Assembly (NCBI GenBank): GCA_950022655.1
Contig: OX465579.1
Span: 75,775,193 to 75,839,192, forward strand
Length of the DNA stretch: 64,000 nucleotides
Direction of reading: 5' to 3'
Source: Alentia gelatinosa
Lineage: Eukaryota; Annelida; Polychaeta; Phyllodocida; Polynoidae
A program made the position numbers and the translations under genes. A model generated the notes under the pieces. The model made no database searches and had not been told where the DNA came from. It saw only the letters and a program-made list of their open reading frames with translations. This document shows, one piece after another, positions 1 to 10,659 of the stretch (positions are counted from its first letter, which is position 1; each line of letters begins with the position of its first letter).

Positions 1-545
1 TTTACTCCATATCTTCCAATCCCTTGCTCTCATGTCTACCTCTGGGCACACATCCCCCCGTCTTCTCCTAGCACTTGGAATCAAAAATTTGCTATCAATA
101 ATAGAATTGTACAAAAATTTACTCCTCAGCTGGAGAACATCCCTCAGATTTTCCCCTGGTATCTGAATTAATAACCTCTTTCTTTCATCGATCTCCCCCC
201 TACCTCCAAAATCTGTAGCCCTGGTATCGCTGACCTCATCGTGAACATATCCAAAAATGTGATATGAGTTCCATACCTGCATTAATTTCCTGGTAGGACA
301 CAACTCCCCCTTTTTTACACAAATCCCTTATCTGAAAAACCTCAGCTCTTTTCAAATGAGCCTCAGTACTTTCCTGTACTGCCGGCCTTATAAAAATATT
401 TTCCAAATGACTTCGTTGATAAATACCTCATTCTCCCTAGGTTCTATATTATATATCTCTTCCCATTCTTTAAGCACCTGATTATAGAATGTACCACGTT
501 CTTGCCTCTTTGACCTAACATTTTTTATTAAGAAAAACCGGAACA
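1..545 (-). pseudogene. L1/Tx1-like LINE ORF2, C-terminal fragment
   Basis: Reading the minus strand from about 545 down to 1 gives non-LTR retrotransposon ORF2 sequence from beyond the reverse transcriptase core. It includes FYNQVLKEWEEIYNIEPREN, then VIWKIF, then a segment ending DLCKKGGVVSYQEIN, and finally DMRARDWKIWSK at the window edge. This arrangement (FY..L..W....EPREN, then I.DL....G.VSY.EI, then W..IW) is typical of the L1/Tx1-type carboxyl terminus. The frame has to be followed across at least two shifts or stops (a TAA after the VIWKIF segment, another break near GMELISHFW), so the copy is dead. The first segment overlaps the last residues of the LINE at 39561-41404 (FYRELLKLWRKLY there), so the two copies cover complementary parts of one related family. 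The fragment runs off the left edge. Class is fairly sure; exact clade is not. Confidence 0.68.
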
Positions 546-734
546 TCCCATCTTACTCAGATTTAAATTCATGTATTTCACTATTTGCCGAGTATAGATG
601 CATAAATACTTATTCCTTCTGTAGGGAGGACGAGCGTCTGAAATTGGTGGATTTACGAATTACAGGCAGGCTGGACAATTCACTCATATTTTAAGAGATG
701 TTGGCTAAACCTCAAAACCTTAATCTACATAATC
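546..734. other. Unassigned AT-rich spacer
   Basis: No reading frame, repeat or structured element is recognisable between the LINE fragment and the MITE terminus that begins near 735. Confidence 0.4.
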
Positions 735-1070
735 TTAGGCCCGGCGTCTACCACTGTGACTCACAATTTGAATGTCCCCAATATACTACAATGCATAATG
801 TCAGAAACCATAGACACAGTCGGGAACATTTGTATCTTACACAAACGTCTAGAATAGGAACATTGGGGTCCATCGTAATACGTTTTTAGGTACATCTTAA
901 GGCCTATCGTAGACAATTTTGAGCTCAGTGGATGCAGGGCATAAAGCTGGACTCCCACTACTCCGACACACTCCGAAAGTGTTACGAGTTTGCTACGATA
1001 GAGATTTTCGGATCGTAGGCCTATCGGAAGGGCTTTGTCAGAGTGTGTCGCAGTGTGGTGGAACAGGTTT
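735..1070. repeat. MITE terminus plus a short inverted-repeat element
   Basis: At 735 the sequence starts TTAGGCCCGGCGTCTACCAC, nearly the same as the termini of the MITEs at 62043-62332 and 63099-63369 (TTAGGCCCGGTGTCCACC), so a related end lies here; its partner end was not found. From about 945 to 1065 there is a separate inverted repeat. The left end reads ACTCCCACTACTCCGACACA and the right end, reversed, GTTCCACCACACTGCGACAC. Both look like small non-autonomous DNA transposons without coding capacity. Confidence 0.45.
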
Positions 1071-2436
1071 TGCGGGAATTAAAAGGTGACCACTGTACCC
1101 ACACGTATCACGACATCAGAGGTGTGCAAATGCAAATCTTAGGGAAATATTATTACTTTTGTGAGAAAAATTCTCATATACTGGGTAAGTTCTGATTTAT
1201 TGGATCGAGTTTTATGTTCGAAATACTTAACTGATTTCCTGGACAATGCAATCTAAAAATAAAGCTAAAATTCAGATAAAACACATTCATTGTTGATATC
1301 AACCAAATACATTAATATAAAACTCGCACTAGATTTATTGAATGCACAGCTGGGGAACAAAAACGTCATCGTCTGTCGTGGCTGCCCATGTGTTCTGTAT
1401 GCAGTTGCATACATGTAAAATATCTTAATTGTATATTCATATATATATATAAGTTTCTAATCTTTATATATTTATATTAGAATTCTGCAGACTTACCTAA
1501 TATGATTGATTAAATGTGTATACTAGATATGTAATTACGTCCAACACTCACTACTTATGACACGATCCGACAAATTTACCTCATCGTAGCTGTGTCAGGG
1601 GAATTTAATTCTGTGCCGTAGTGTGTCGTATTGCGTCAGAACAGCTCTAAAAATCTGAACCTGAACCCAACAGACCCCAATGAAACAAGATGCGCCCCGA
1701 CACATTTCTCAGGGACATGAGGATAATTGTCATTCACTCAGTACAAATTAATTAGTTTTACCCGATTTTCTGCTCAAAAATACTTTGTTACTACCAAGTT
1801 TGCTATAATGAAAGTTTTACTAACAATACAATCTAAAAATAAAGTGTATGATTTTGATGTGATAGAAAACCATTGTAACCGTTCCTCATCTAGAGATCAA
1901 GCTCCAACAATATGATCGAGAGTGCACACAGTTCTGGTAAATACACCAAACAACAGAGGCATTATTCATATCTAGTGATGTAAGGAGAGACACACATAAG
2001 ACGTGAGTGGCGAATCACAGTGACAGACAGGTAAGACACCGGATTTATTAATAATAAAAATCAACTGACAAAAAAAAGGAAAAAATCCCCTGAAGGCAGA
2101 CCTACAATGGCACTCGTTGGGGTGTAGGTGAAGTAACAAAGCGAAAGTCCAGCCGAACATGACCGGGTAACAGCGCCCCCTAGTATTTTCCTCCTACAGA
2201 TCCACCAAGCGGCTACAGTCCACATATTCGATATATATTTCAATATATAATGAACTACACACAAAGTCGAACCTTCAATACTTTCAAAGAACCTAGAGCC
2301 TTACACTTCCTCCATTATTCTTATTATCTACCAAATTCCAGTTTTAAGAGCAGAGACCCACCAACCCCGTCCCCGGTAGACTTCCCAACAGAGTTCCCGA
2401 CTGGAATTGAACAATTCTTGTCTGGAATGTTTTCCT
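1071..2436. other. Intergenic, no gene seen
   Basis: AT-rich sequence without a recognisable gene. Stretches near 1190-1265 and 1735-1850 share a weak similarity ending in AATCTAAAAATAAAG, which suggests an old dispersed or duplicated repeat. A CGACAC/GTGTCG-rich stretch at 1555-1700 resembles MITE interiors elsewhere in the window. Nothing here looks like conserved protein. Confidence 0.4.
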
Positions 2437-2815
2437 ATCGTAGCGTGGGCGCCAGCTTGTAATAGATGGTAAAAGATAAACCCTTCTGTTCGGGCACAAA
2501 ACGATACAAAGCGTGTCTGTATTTGTCGAGAGCATGCCTCTATTCTCAGAATGCTGTGATGGGAGATGTTGTTTGATGTGACGCGATCATATCCGCATCT
2601 TATGTACAACTCATGTTTGCTTATATGTATAACTGAAATTATACATTGATTAACGTAATTGTATGCTAATAGGTTCCGTCTATAAATAATCATAGCTTCC
2701 GCTTTCAACCAATTAAGGCGATGTTGAAAACTGATAATACAAAGCGAACGTACTGAAGATATCAAACAGAATCCACACAAGGAGAAGCAGTAATTTCACT
2801 GTTAATGTATACACA
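2437..2815 (-). repeat. Candidate solo LTR with adjoining primer-binding-like site
   Basis: On the minus strand a segment starting TGTGTATACATT (2815) and ending CTATTACA (2458) has TG...CA-type termini. It carries a TATA-like TTATTTATAGA and is followed after 3 nt by TGGCGCCCACGCTACGAT (2454-2437). The TGGCGCC start is the form of a tRNA 3'-end complement used as a primer-binding site by many LTR retrotransposons. No second LTR, polypurine tract or gag/pol frame was found, so a decayed or solo LTR is the most that can be claimed. The open frame crossing this region is not credited as a gene. Confidence 0.27.
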
Positions 2816-3693
2816 AACATAGAATATGAACACATGTGCGCGGAATCGTCAGTGAAAAAAACTGAAACACTCTTAACACCTGTTCATACCAGTCCCCGGG
2901 TCACCTGCCCGGTGATAATACATACACATTACATCGACCGTACAGCATATAGGGTCAGCGTATGGCAGGGGCACACTACCTAAATTCCAGACAGACAATG
3001 CCTTAACACAGTCCCCGAGTCGGTCTCAGGTGCCTCAGACGACCTGTACTACTGACTGCACAAACATGAGAATTGATTGCGCAGGTGGTGCCATCTGGTG
3101 GGATGTATGCTCATAGTCATACCCAGCATGCACTCGGAGACAGGGGTGCAAATAATCTCTTGTCATATCTTCATCACACGACCGAAATTGTTATGGAAAC
3201 GTGTTTTGTATTGAAATTAGTATTAAATGTTTGGTAGCATTCTTCACCCGTAGAAGAATTCAATGTCTGAGTGCTATGAAATATACCTCGAAAGCTTAAA
3301 ATTGTAAAGTAGTCCTCCCGGAGGATTTGAGGAGGTATCCCTCATCCTTCAGGGCAATATCTACATCGTCGAAAATTCGATGGGAATGGGCCACATGACT
3401 GCCACATGAATACTGGTGAAAGTAGTGGGGAAAAAACACTTTCCTGCCTCTTTGACAAAGCTTTGATCGATATGAAACCCTCTGTTTCTGACATACAACC
3501 TAGTTAGAAAGAAAAAAAAAGTTTTAGGCCACTCAAAAAAACCCTTGTTCTTCATCACCGCGCGCATCAGAAAAAACGATTTTAGAAGATTTTTTCTTTT
3601 TAAATAGATGAACCTTGATAGAAATTATGAAAGGTATGTGTATTTGGTATCAAATTAAAGCTCCTGATGTCAGGGATGCATTAAATGTATAGC
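2816..3693. other. Intergenic, no gene seen
   Basis: No coding, RNA or repeat structure recognised over this interval. Confidence 0.4.
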
Positions 3694-3790
3694 CAGTAAA
3701 AATCTGGAAACCCCACGTAAGTATTCACCCCGCGTAAGCAACCACCTTGGCCCGGATCGGAGGGTGGCCGCTCATTCAGGGTTTTACTGT
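3694..3790. repeat. Short CAGTAAAA-ended MITE relic
   Basis: The left end is CAGTAAAAATC and the right end is GGGTTTTACTG, an imperfect terminal inverted repeat of about 97 bp total. The same termini bound the better-preserved element at 45242-45408. CAGTAAAA ends with TA targets are typical of Tc1/mariner/pogo-type MITEs. The interior contains CCCCGCGTAAGC, which matches the CGCTTAAGGGG theme of the 45-kb copy. Confidence 0.5.
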
Positions 3791-4020
3791 ATGTCTGCCA
3801 TCTTTGATATAGCAAAAAATAAAGAAAAGCGCCCTCGTCATATTTGTCATGCCTTGGTGATGAGAAACAAGTTGTTTTTTTAGTGGCCTTATCTTAGTAT
3901 TTTTATTGCTGTATTTAAAGTATCCAGTAGTGTTTATACACCTTCCGCCTGTGTGGTGATAGATGAATGGGGTATGTTTTTCTAAACAAAAGGTGTTAAT
4001 CTGCAAATCTAGTGATGCAT

Positions 4021-4193
4021 TGGGGCCATCCATAAAATACGTACGCAGAAATTCCGAAATTTTTGACCACCCTTCCCCCTTCCCAATTTTGTACGCAATA
4101 GAACAAAGAAGGAGCATACGCAAAATGTCCGAAATTGTTTACCCCCCCCCCCCACCCCCCCCTCAGTGCGTACGTACTTTATGGATGGCCCCA
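4021..4193. repeat. GGGGCCATCCATAAA-ended MITE, copy 1
   Basis: A terminal inverted repeat of about 25 bp (TGGGGCCATCCATAAA at left, TTTATGGATGGCCCCA at right) encloses about 170 bp. A second copy with the same internal words (CAATAG.ACAAAGAAGGAGCATA.GCAAAAT) lies at 32815-32980. The right half contains C12 and C8 runs. It is a non-coding dispersed element; the apparent reading frames across it are by-products of the palindrome. Confidence 0.7.
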
Positions 4194-4210
4194 TTTCATA
4201 ACATCGAAGG

Positions 4211-4345
4211 AATTAAAGGATACTAAAGGGATGAAGTTGTGGAATCATTTACCCTGTCAAACTAAACGAGACACAACTGAAGAGGATTCGAATCATTACC
4301 TTCGACAGATGTCTTCAGTTGACGTTGCGCAGAATTGACTGTCTA
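4211..4345 (+). pseudogene. LINE C-terminus-like remnant with downstream poly(A) signal
   Basis: A short frame ending in a stop at about 4338 reads KLWNHLPCQTKRDT and then YLRQMSSVDVAQN. W-N-x-L-P followed by a short basic/hydrophobic tail is the usual way Jockey/CR1-type ORF2 proteins end (compare DWNSLPAYQRN in the LINE at 56594-58245). An AATAAA signal lies at 4537-4542 after an AT-rich tail. Too little is preserved for certainty; a host 3'-terminal exon is the alternative. Confidence 0.2.
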
Positions 4346-4483
4346 AGACATGTGTTATCTGATCATCGTTCATCCCATATCACTTTCATTTTCTCTCTTC
4401 TCTGTTGTATTATGAAATTAGTCCTTTGAACAAAGCTTTATACTTGTATTGCGAGTAGTCTGAAATACTCACTTCCGTGAGAG

Positions 4484-4511
4484 ACACTTTTTTCCTAGTT
4501 GAAAAAAGTGT
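4484..4511. repeat. Small perfect hairpin
   Basis: ACACTTTTTTC and GAAAAAAGTGT form perfect 11-bp arms around a 6-nt loop. No function is assigned. Confidence 0.6.
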
Positions 4512-4789
4512 ATGGTAGGTTGTATGCAGTTTTGAAAATAAAGATCTTTCGGCCCTGAGCGACACATGGTTAAAAATGAGAGATATACTTCAAACGTGCT
4601 GAATTTGCTTATATTCGCATCATACAGAAAGAACAGAAACTACACAGAAACATATATTGGAGATGGTTGTCATTTATCTATTGCAAATGATTTATTGGAA
4701 TACTCTGAAATAATACGGGTGAAGCGGTCTGCCTGTTCTTTACTATGCTCGGCACTTCCGAAGAACTAGATTTGTCTGTTCCGGTGGAG

Positions 4790-5374
4790 TGAGACAGTTG
4801 CTGCCCTATTGGTTTACCGCATAGGTTGGTTCGGTATGTTTTCGGTAAGTTAAGATCTATGGGATCTACTAGTTAACAAGCATACTAACACAAAACCAGA
4901 TTCTGAGTTCTTAGGTATATGTTCTTTTATCATACCTTTTCTGTTCTACCATACAGTTCCTTAGCACAGAATGTGCCAAATAATGTCAGGTGAGTGAATC
5001 TGTTCGCTCAACTGCTGAAAGGCTCTGGAGAAACCTTACCAGTTTGTGAGGCTCCAAATTGTTCACTTGATGCAGAAGAAAGCACAAGTAACCTGTTGAC
5101 CTGCTGTGAACTCAGCCTATATATACTGACTGAGTTACGTAATCCGAACAAACCCATAGCGTTTGCACGCACGGGCCCGTGGAGATTACATCACAGCAGG
5201 GATCGGCATTACCCCTCTCATTTTTTTCAAGGGGAGAACCTGGCAGCCATTATGCTGCTGGGGGACATCCTGGAAAAATTACACTACCAGTTGAGCAGTT
5301 CTTGGTTCACTCTCCTACCTTTCAGCATTTACAAAGAATTCACTGATACCAGTATTGTAAAAAGTGTGGAATGA
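4790..5374 (+). other. Cluster of splice-like signals and a 126-codon open frame
   Basis: A consensus donor TTTTCG|GTAAGTT occurs at about 4853. A good acceptor (CTTTTCTGTTCTACCATACAG) ends at 4956 and a second donor CAG|GTGAGT begins at 4990. This would define a 33-nt exon (4957-4989), open in one frame only. Downstream, 4994-5374 stays open for 126 codons but starts inside the second donor and shows no recognisable domain. These signals could belong to a real transcript or be chance matches in 600 bp; I lean to chance. Confidence 0.15.
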
Positions 5375-5399
5375 AGGAGCAATAACAAGGTACAAGGTA

Positions 5400-7507
5400 A
5401 ATAGCTGGAGGGAAGATGTAAAAAGGTGAAAAAGTATATATAAAACAGAGAAGGAATGACCTCGCCATCACCTTCGGAATGAAAAAGTATAAAAACATTC
5501 TTTCACCCGGTCATACGGTGACAAACGACTTACAAATAGCTTTGTGTCTTCAGCGCTAGTCATGGACCTACTACGTTCAGCGTTGACTGACGAGGACACT
5601 ACCTTCGACCGTCCTCCTTGATGTTGTAACGTAGGAGGCGTGGAACCTCGCAAACTCGTCAGCTTTGGACCTACTAGGTCCAGCCCTCTGCTGACGGGCG
5701 CCAGGCTTCCATCCATCTTCCTTCATGGAAAGTGTATCCAGCGCTGCAGGGAGAACAAATCCTTGAATACCCCCTACCTAGTTGCCATCAACAAACAGCG
5801 GCCCTTCCTGTGGGTAGTTTCTGTTGGCAGGGTGATGTAGAAGAGAGAAGATTAGGCAAAAACCGATAGGCGTTCCCTCATCGATGATGAGAAGACTCCT
5901 TCCACAGAGTGTTGTTGGTATCAGCGTCTTTATGCATACCTGTTGGATTGTCCAATCTCAGCAGGAATTGAAGGAACCAATTAAGGCCTCAACCCCTGCC
6001 ATCCATGGCTCAAACTTTCATCCCTAACCTGAAAGCCAGAGAAATCAGTCCTGACTGTCCTCGGGAAATCAAAACCACTCTGCACTAGTCTTACATTCCA
6101 CAGGCAAAACCTACAAGAAAGTACACAGACCGGAGTGTTGCGCAGTGGGACCCTATGAAGGGATAAGCATCGAGAGGCCCTTCAGCCTTCTGAAACCCAA
6201 GTTGTGCCTGAAAAATCTAGTGAAGGTTTTCCCTGGCCCAACTTGGGATCGCTTACAAATTTCTCTACCTCCCTGTACTACTCCTCCCAGCGACCCGTAG
6301 GGCCACAGGAAAAGCACAATAGGAGACAGAAACAGTCACCCTTGCCATCCAAAAATGAATTCAGAGGTGGGTTATCCCCATATAAGAACTGAGTTAGTTG
6401 ATATATGAGGAGTCTATAGACAAGCTTACACATTCAATGGTTAATTGAATGTGATAGCTCATCTGGCTTAGGCAAGGGCAACCAAGATTTTAGCTCGGAC
6501 CACCTGCACCCATCCAGCTTTGATCCCAGGAGGACTTAGAGTCCTGCTAGTCTCAATTGCGGATGGCTATCATTGCCCTTCCCAGTCCTACTCGGCAGGT
6601 GCCCGATCGGAGGCTTCAGAGCCTTCCACAGTGGAATCCACAGCCGGAGCGGTTTTTCGGGGCTGACTGAGTGTCAGGCTCAGTCGGGGCAGCTTGGTGT
6701 CTTATTTCCTGTGGTGGACTGATAGGGTCAGACACGCTAACCCGGGCCATCACTGTCTGCAAGTCAGTCGAGTCTATATGTCCAACCTTCCCAAGGTTAA
6801 ATCCCATGAAGTGATACCCGGGTCTAAAGAGGCGATCTGGTGGTAGGACAAACGTCCTCCCATTTCTGGCCTGTATGGAGGGTGACTGCTCATGACCTGG
6901 GCGAATTCACCGGCTCCATCTCAACAATACAGTCTATTGCCGCCTTCAGCCATTTCACACTGATGTCAATCTGATTGCTGACTCTAGTGTGGAACATTCT
7001 TATGTGCTCCGGACTCCAGTCGCTGGGTAAAGCTGAGCAACTAGAACTCCTGGATGGAGACATGCTTTGCCGGAGGGGGTAGAGAAGGGTGATCCTCTAC
7101 ATTTGTAACGTCACCTGCCTCTTTGGCAGCTTCCGACCTCTTCTCTTTCTCTGGTCATGCACCAGCAGTGCTTGTCATAGCCAAAGCATCAGACAAGACT
7201 ACTGCCTTTCCAGATTCCTTGGAGGACTTCGCCCCTGCGGAAGTGTTGGACCCCTTCATGACAGATTTCACTTTTCCCTTCCCTGTCTTTTTGGTCTGCA
7301 GAGCATCCCCCAAAGTTACAGAGCTCAGTTAACAGCTGCTGTCTGACTTTCCTGACTTTGAGTCATCATCCAAGTCGCTAGACTCGGAACAGCTCTTAGC
7401 CTTCTTCGGAACCGGCTTTCTCTTTCTTGATTCCCTACTGAGACCCCTCCTTCTGCGCATCTCACGGGTTCATACGGGTGAACTCCTTGCACAGCATGAA
7501 AAACCAT
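5400..7507 (-). pseudogene. Decayed retroelement-like reading frames, unrecognised
   Basis: A GC-richer block within AT-rich surroundings. On the minus strand from about 7460 to 6960 one frame reads as a basic, Ser/Lys-rich protein interrupted by stops: RRRGLSRESRKRKP, then SESSDLDDDSKSGKSD, then TKKTGKGKVKSVMKGSNTSA, then EKRSEAAKEAGDVTN. Further on come ISVKWLKAAIDCIVEMEP, and MGFNLGKVGHIDSTDL at 6807-6760. The composition (nuclear-signal-like basic clusters, acidic-serine patches) resembles a Gag/ORF1-like or chromatin-type protein, but no domain is identifiable. At 5468-5716 another minus-strand frame (82 codons) and the plus-strand frame at 6204-6392 are also unrecognised. I infer an old retroelement or processed copy with at least three in-frame stops. 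Confidence 0.25.
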
Positions 7508-7527
7508 GATTTACACTGCACAAAACT

Positions 7528-8123
7528 AACCACTTTATATATGTATACACCCGGCGTATATAGGTATGCTTTTGCGTATACAATGTCGTGTTATTCTCCA
7601 TGTGTATACGCCTTATCTTAGGCACCTGATTCATATATACGCCTGATTCATATATACGCCTGATTTTGTTATATTTACACCACTATCCAATAATTCCGAT
7701 CTCTGCCACTTGGGGACACTACTGGTAGCATATTTCATTTGCCATTAACCATCCAAGTCTGTATTATATGAAAATTGCAATCTTATATTACCAATTTATT
7801 TTATAAAAACTTTATAAAACATGATTGAGTATAAATTGATTAATTAGTCATAATAAACCCTGCATTATGTTGTATTTTTTTTACCGTTATTCTAATAAAT
7901 TGGTAATATAAGATTGCAATTTTCATATAATACAGACTTGGATGGCTAATGAAAAATGAAATATGCTCCCAGTAGCGTCCCCAAGGGGCAGAGATCTGAA
8001 CTATTGGAAAGTGGTATTCGCCTACAGGTGAGGCGTATGTATACACACGAGGAATAGGAGGACCTTGTATACGCAAAAGCATACCTATATACCCCATGCA
8101 CATATATATGTAAAATGGTGGTT
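7528..8123. repeat. 596-bp foldback element with arms over 200 bp
   Basis: The left arm (7528-7803) and right arm (about 7893-8123) are inverted copies. Shared words in order include TATAGGTATGCTTTTGCGTA, GATCTCTGCC.CTTGGGGAC, CATCCAAGTCTGTATTATAT and GCAATCTTATATTACCAATT. The arms enclose an AT-rich loop of about 90 bp. The inner half of the arms is nearly perfect; the outer half is more divergent and the left arm alone carries a tandem GATTCATATATACGCCT pair. It is a non-coding foldback/MITE-type element that would transcribe into a long hairpin. Confidence 0.85.
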
Positions 8124-8189
8124 CTCGTGCAGTGTATGTCACTACTTTCTAATATTCAAAAATCGTGGAAACAGGGTAGGATAAAATCT

Positions 8190-8330
8190 AGACGCCACTC
8201 GTTTGAGTTTGAGTTTACTTATGTCACTCATTGCGTTGGCTCCATATTTTCACTGGTCTTCAACTCGAGAGATTACGGAGCCAACAGAATCAGTGACATA
8301 AATAAACTCATACTCAAACGAGTGCCGTCT
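8190..8330. repeat. 141-bp foldback element
   Basis: AGACGCCACTCGTTTGAG at the left and CTCAAACGAGTGCCGTCT at the right begin inverted arms of about 55 bp. The arms continue through TTATGTCACT and GTTGGCTCC and meet at a loop of about 30 nt. It lies 66 bp from the larger foldback at 7528-8123 but shares no arm sequence with it. Confidence 0.8.
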
Positions 8331-9068
8331 CTTGATATTATCGAACAGAGCTGTAATAACCACAGACACAAATAGAAACAGTAAGTGATGTGCTTATTGA
8401 ATAGAACAAACATAGTAAAAATGCCAAAATGCAATACGAATACAAATACGAAGCTTAAAAACAGATTAGGTACATTCCAGCAGTCGCTCAAGCAGATCGT
8501 TTGTCTCCTACCAAATTAGATACATTCATTTTACTGGGGAATACATTCAACTATTCACAAATGCGGCAAGAGTGATTTTATTTCGGATTTCAAAAGATAA
8601 TATTTAGTTCATTGCATAATATATGAATATTTACAGCATACTTTATACCTTCTTTTTAACCCAAAGAGTTTTAATTTGAATAATTATTCACAATGTGCAG
8701 ATGATCTTCCAAATAATTCAATACATGCCTTAAATAAAGCTGTTATATCGAGATTTCACGTAGAGTATTTTGAATATATTCTAAAAATTAGTCTTCGTTC
8801 TATTAAATGGAGAAATGCGAAATAATAATAATTTACGGAGTAGTTGACTAAATTGACAACGAATATTCCTGGATGGTGTGTCCGCCGTGTGGCAACAATA
8901 TGGATCAACACAATATGATCGGACAATGCTTAGTATATAGGTGGCGAAACCATGAACATGTGCAGTTGCCCAAATCGTTCGTAAAGATTGATATATGCCG
9001 TCTACATAGTTAGACTTCTTGAGGTCGAAATGTTGTAATTCTTTGATATTTTGAAACTGTATAATAAT
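8331..9068. other. AT-rich spacer, no gene seen
   Basis: Only chance-length open frames and homopolymeric A/T; nothing recognised. Confidence 0.4.
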
Positions 9069-9368
9069 ATGGAAACAGATTTTGGGTTACAAGCCATGGA
9101 CTTGAACAGCCCACCTCATAATTCTGTCACACGAAATCAGTTTTCATGTCTTGAGAGTAATCCACATTTACGACAACTTATAATCTCCATGCTGCTTAGG
9201 AGTGATGTAGTGAAGAGGGAAGGTTTGGAAACGACAATAGACGAGATAATTTTAATTAAGGGTTTTCAGGCCTCTATTACTCAAATTCTAAATGCGAAAA
9301 AACAAGATGATTTATCTTATAATATAAAAGAGGGTCTGATTTACCAGATGCTGTTTGGTCTAAAATAG
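9069..9368 (+). CDS. Unrecognised 99-codon reading frame
   Basis: From ATG at 9069 the frame encodes METDFGLQAMDLNSPP, then RNQFSCLESNPHLRQLIIS, then TIDEIILIKGFQASITQ, and ends YQMLFGLK. Composition is protein-like: mixed charge, amphipathic helical stretches, no low complexity. No signal peptide, membrane segment or known domain is visible. After the stop another frame (9374-9568) continues with LSKVRDNILPLEGPRHI, so one longer gene broken by a frameshift is possible. It could be a decayed transposon ORF, a host exon or a chance frame. Confidence 0.22.
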   Translation: METDFGLQAMDLNSPPHNSVTRNQFSCLESNPHLRQLIISMLLRSDVVKREGLETTIDEIILIKGFQASITQILNAKKQDDLSYNIKEGLIYQMLFGLK

Positions 9369-9568
9369 AAATAATGCATCATCATGCAAAAGGCCTTTAT
9401 TTGTCAAAGAATCTAACATTATATACTATCTTATATAGATCATTACAGACATTATCAAAAGTCAGAGACAATATTCTGCCTCTCGAGGGCCCTCGGCATA
9501 TTCTTTATGAAAGCACAAAAAAGACAGGATTTGATGGTAATTATCGCTTCAGAGACAAAAGAGATTAA

Positions 9569-10024
9569 ATGCGCTTAAATTAATCCTGCTAAATAGGCTA
9601 AAATAGGGAGCGAATCTCCCACCTAAGAAGCCAAGAAGTTCTTTATGATCTAGTTCTGATGTTCCCTGGCTACAACTGCGTCAAACTCGTATCTTTTCTT
9701 GAAGTTAACGTATTTCAAAGTTGTATATAAAACAAAAGGGGATAATGTTGAAATACAACAGTTCTTCTTGAATCAGTCAAACTACGGTATTTTTTCCAAA
9801 TTTTTCTTTCTAATTTTCTATTGTCTAATACCTAAAACATCCATGTTTCGTACTTATTTTAGCTTAACTTCTACTGATCTAACTTATTTTCTTAAAAATG
9901 TAACGTGTAGAAATGTAAAATCAACCTTTGACATCTGACAACTTCTCTGCTCAGAATCGAGGAAGTTCAATCGTGTATGCTGTGTTATGAGCCATAGCTG
10001 AACACTTTCCCTGCTGCTGTTTCA
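9569..10024. other. Intergenic, no gene seen
   Basis: AT-rich, with one chance-length Phe/Tyr-rich open frame at 9699-9938 that has no recognisable domain. Confidence 0.4.
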
Positions 10025-10114
10025 GGCTTGTAGGTCACACTGCGCCGCTCCGGTTCATTGTACCGCAAAACGAGTTTCCGAAGGTTGCTCTAGCGGTGCA
10101 GTGTGGCTTGTAGG
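10025..10114. mobile_element. 70-bp inverted-repeat element in a 10-bp target duplication
   Basis: GGCTTGTAGG occurs perfectly at 10025-10034 and again at 10105-10114. Between them lies a 70-bp element beginning TCACACTGCGCCGCTCC and ending AGCGGTGCAGTGT, so it has inverted termini. The same element, in opposite orientation and without the flanking duplication, is at 63503-63570. A 9-10 bp target duplication fits Mutator-like (MULE) insertion; hAT (8 bp) is the nearest alternative. Confidence 0.65.
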
Positions 10115-10176
10115 TGCCTTGGCTTCACTTAATCTCGTTCCCTATTGACGTAGTCTCTCCGTAAAGGGATGGAGCC

Positions 10177-10330
10177 TATTTAAGACTTAGCTGTTTGCTA
10201 CAGCATACGGTGTGCACTTACTTCTACCTGTATTCTGCTTTGCCATGGAAGATACGTTTGTATTATTATCGAATTGCACCCAAGAGAAACGAGAATCATA
10301 TCCAACACAGACATCTAGGCAGTAGCCTGA
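10177..10330 (+). promoter_or_regulatory. TATA-like box followed by a short ATG frame
   Basis: TATTTAAG lies at 10177-10184. A GCCATGG start context sits about 65 nt downstream (MEDTFVLLSNC, 26 codons to a stop). The spacing would fit a core promoter and 5' UTR, but no splice donor rescues the short frame. Offered only as a candidate. Confidence 0.15.
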
Positions 10331-10659
10331 TATATTACAATTTATTTCTCTCCTGAAATGTAGCTGTCATTAACTTACTATAAACACATTTGTCAGTATC
10401 AGACGATTAAAAAATTAATAGTTTTCCACCCCCAGTGGGGTAAAGACTTATTGAATCGTTTCACAAACCGTATGTCTCCGACGTTAAGACTGTTTCCGCA
10501 AATATTTCACAATATCACTGGTAAGCATCTTTAAACTTGTATATTCTAGGAAAAAGATAAATCTGACTTCAGGAACAGTCAGTGAAACTGGCATGTCCTG
10601 GGGTGTGGTGAAACAGGATATATCCTTCCACCCACTATCGTTAGTAATCCCTTTATTGT
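10331..10659. other. Intergenic, no gene seen
   Basis: No recognisable feature other than a possible upstream, unreadable part of the Penelope-like element that follows. Confidence 0.35.

Noticed and set aside
2328..2780. 150-codon minus-strand open frame
   Set aside because: Composition is not protein-like and it spans the candidate LTR and primer-binding-like site.
4509..4532. let-7-like sequence (GGTAGGTTGTATGCAGTT)
   Set aside because: The seed region of let-7 is not preserved and no complementary arm forms a miRNA hairpin nearby.
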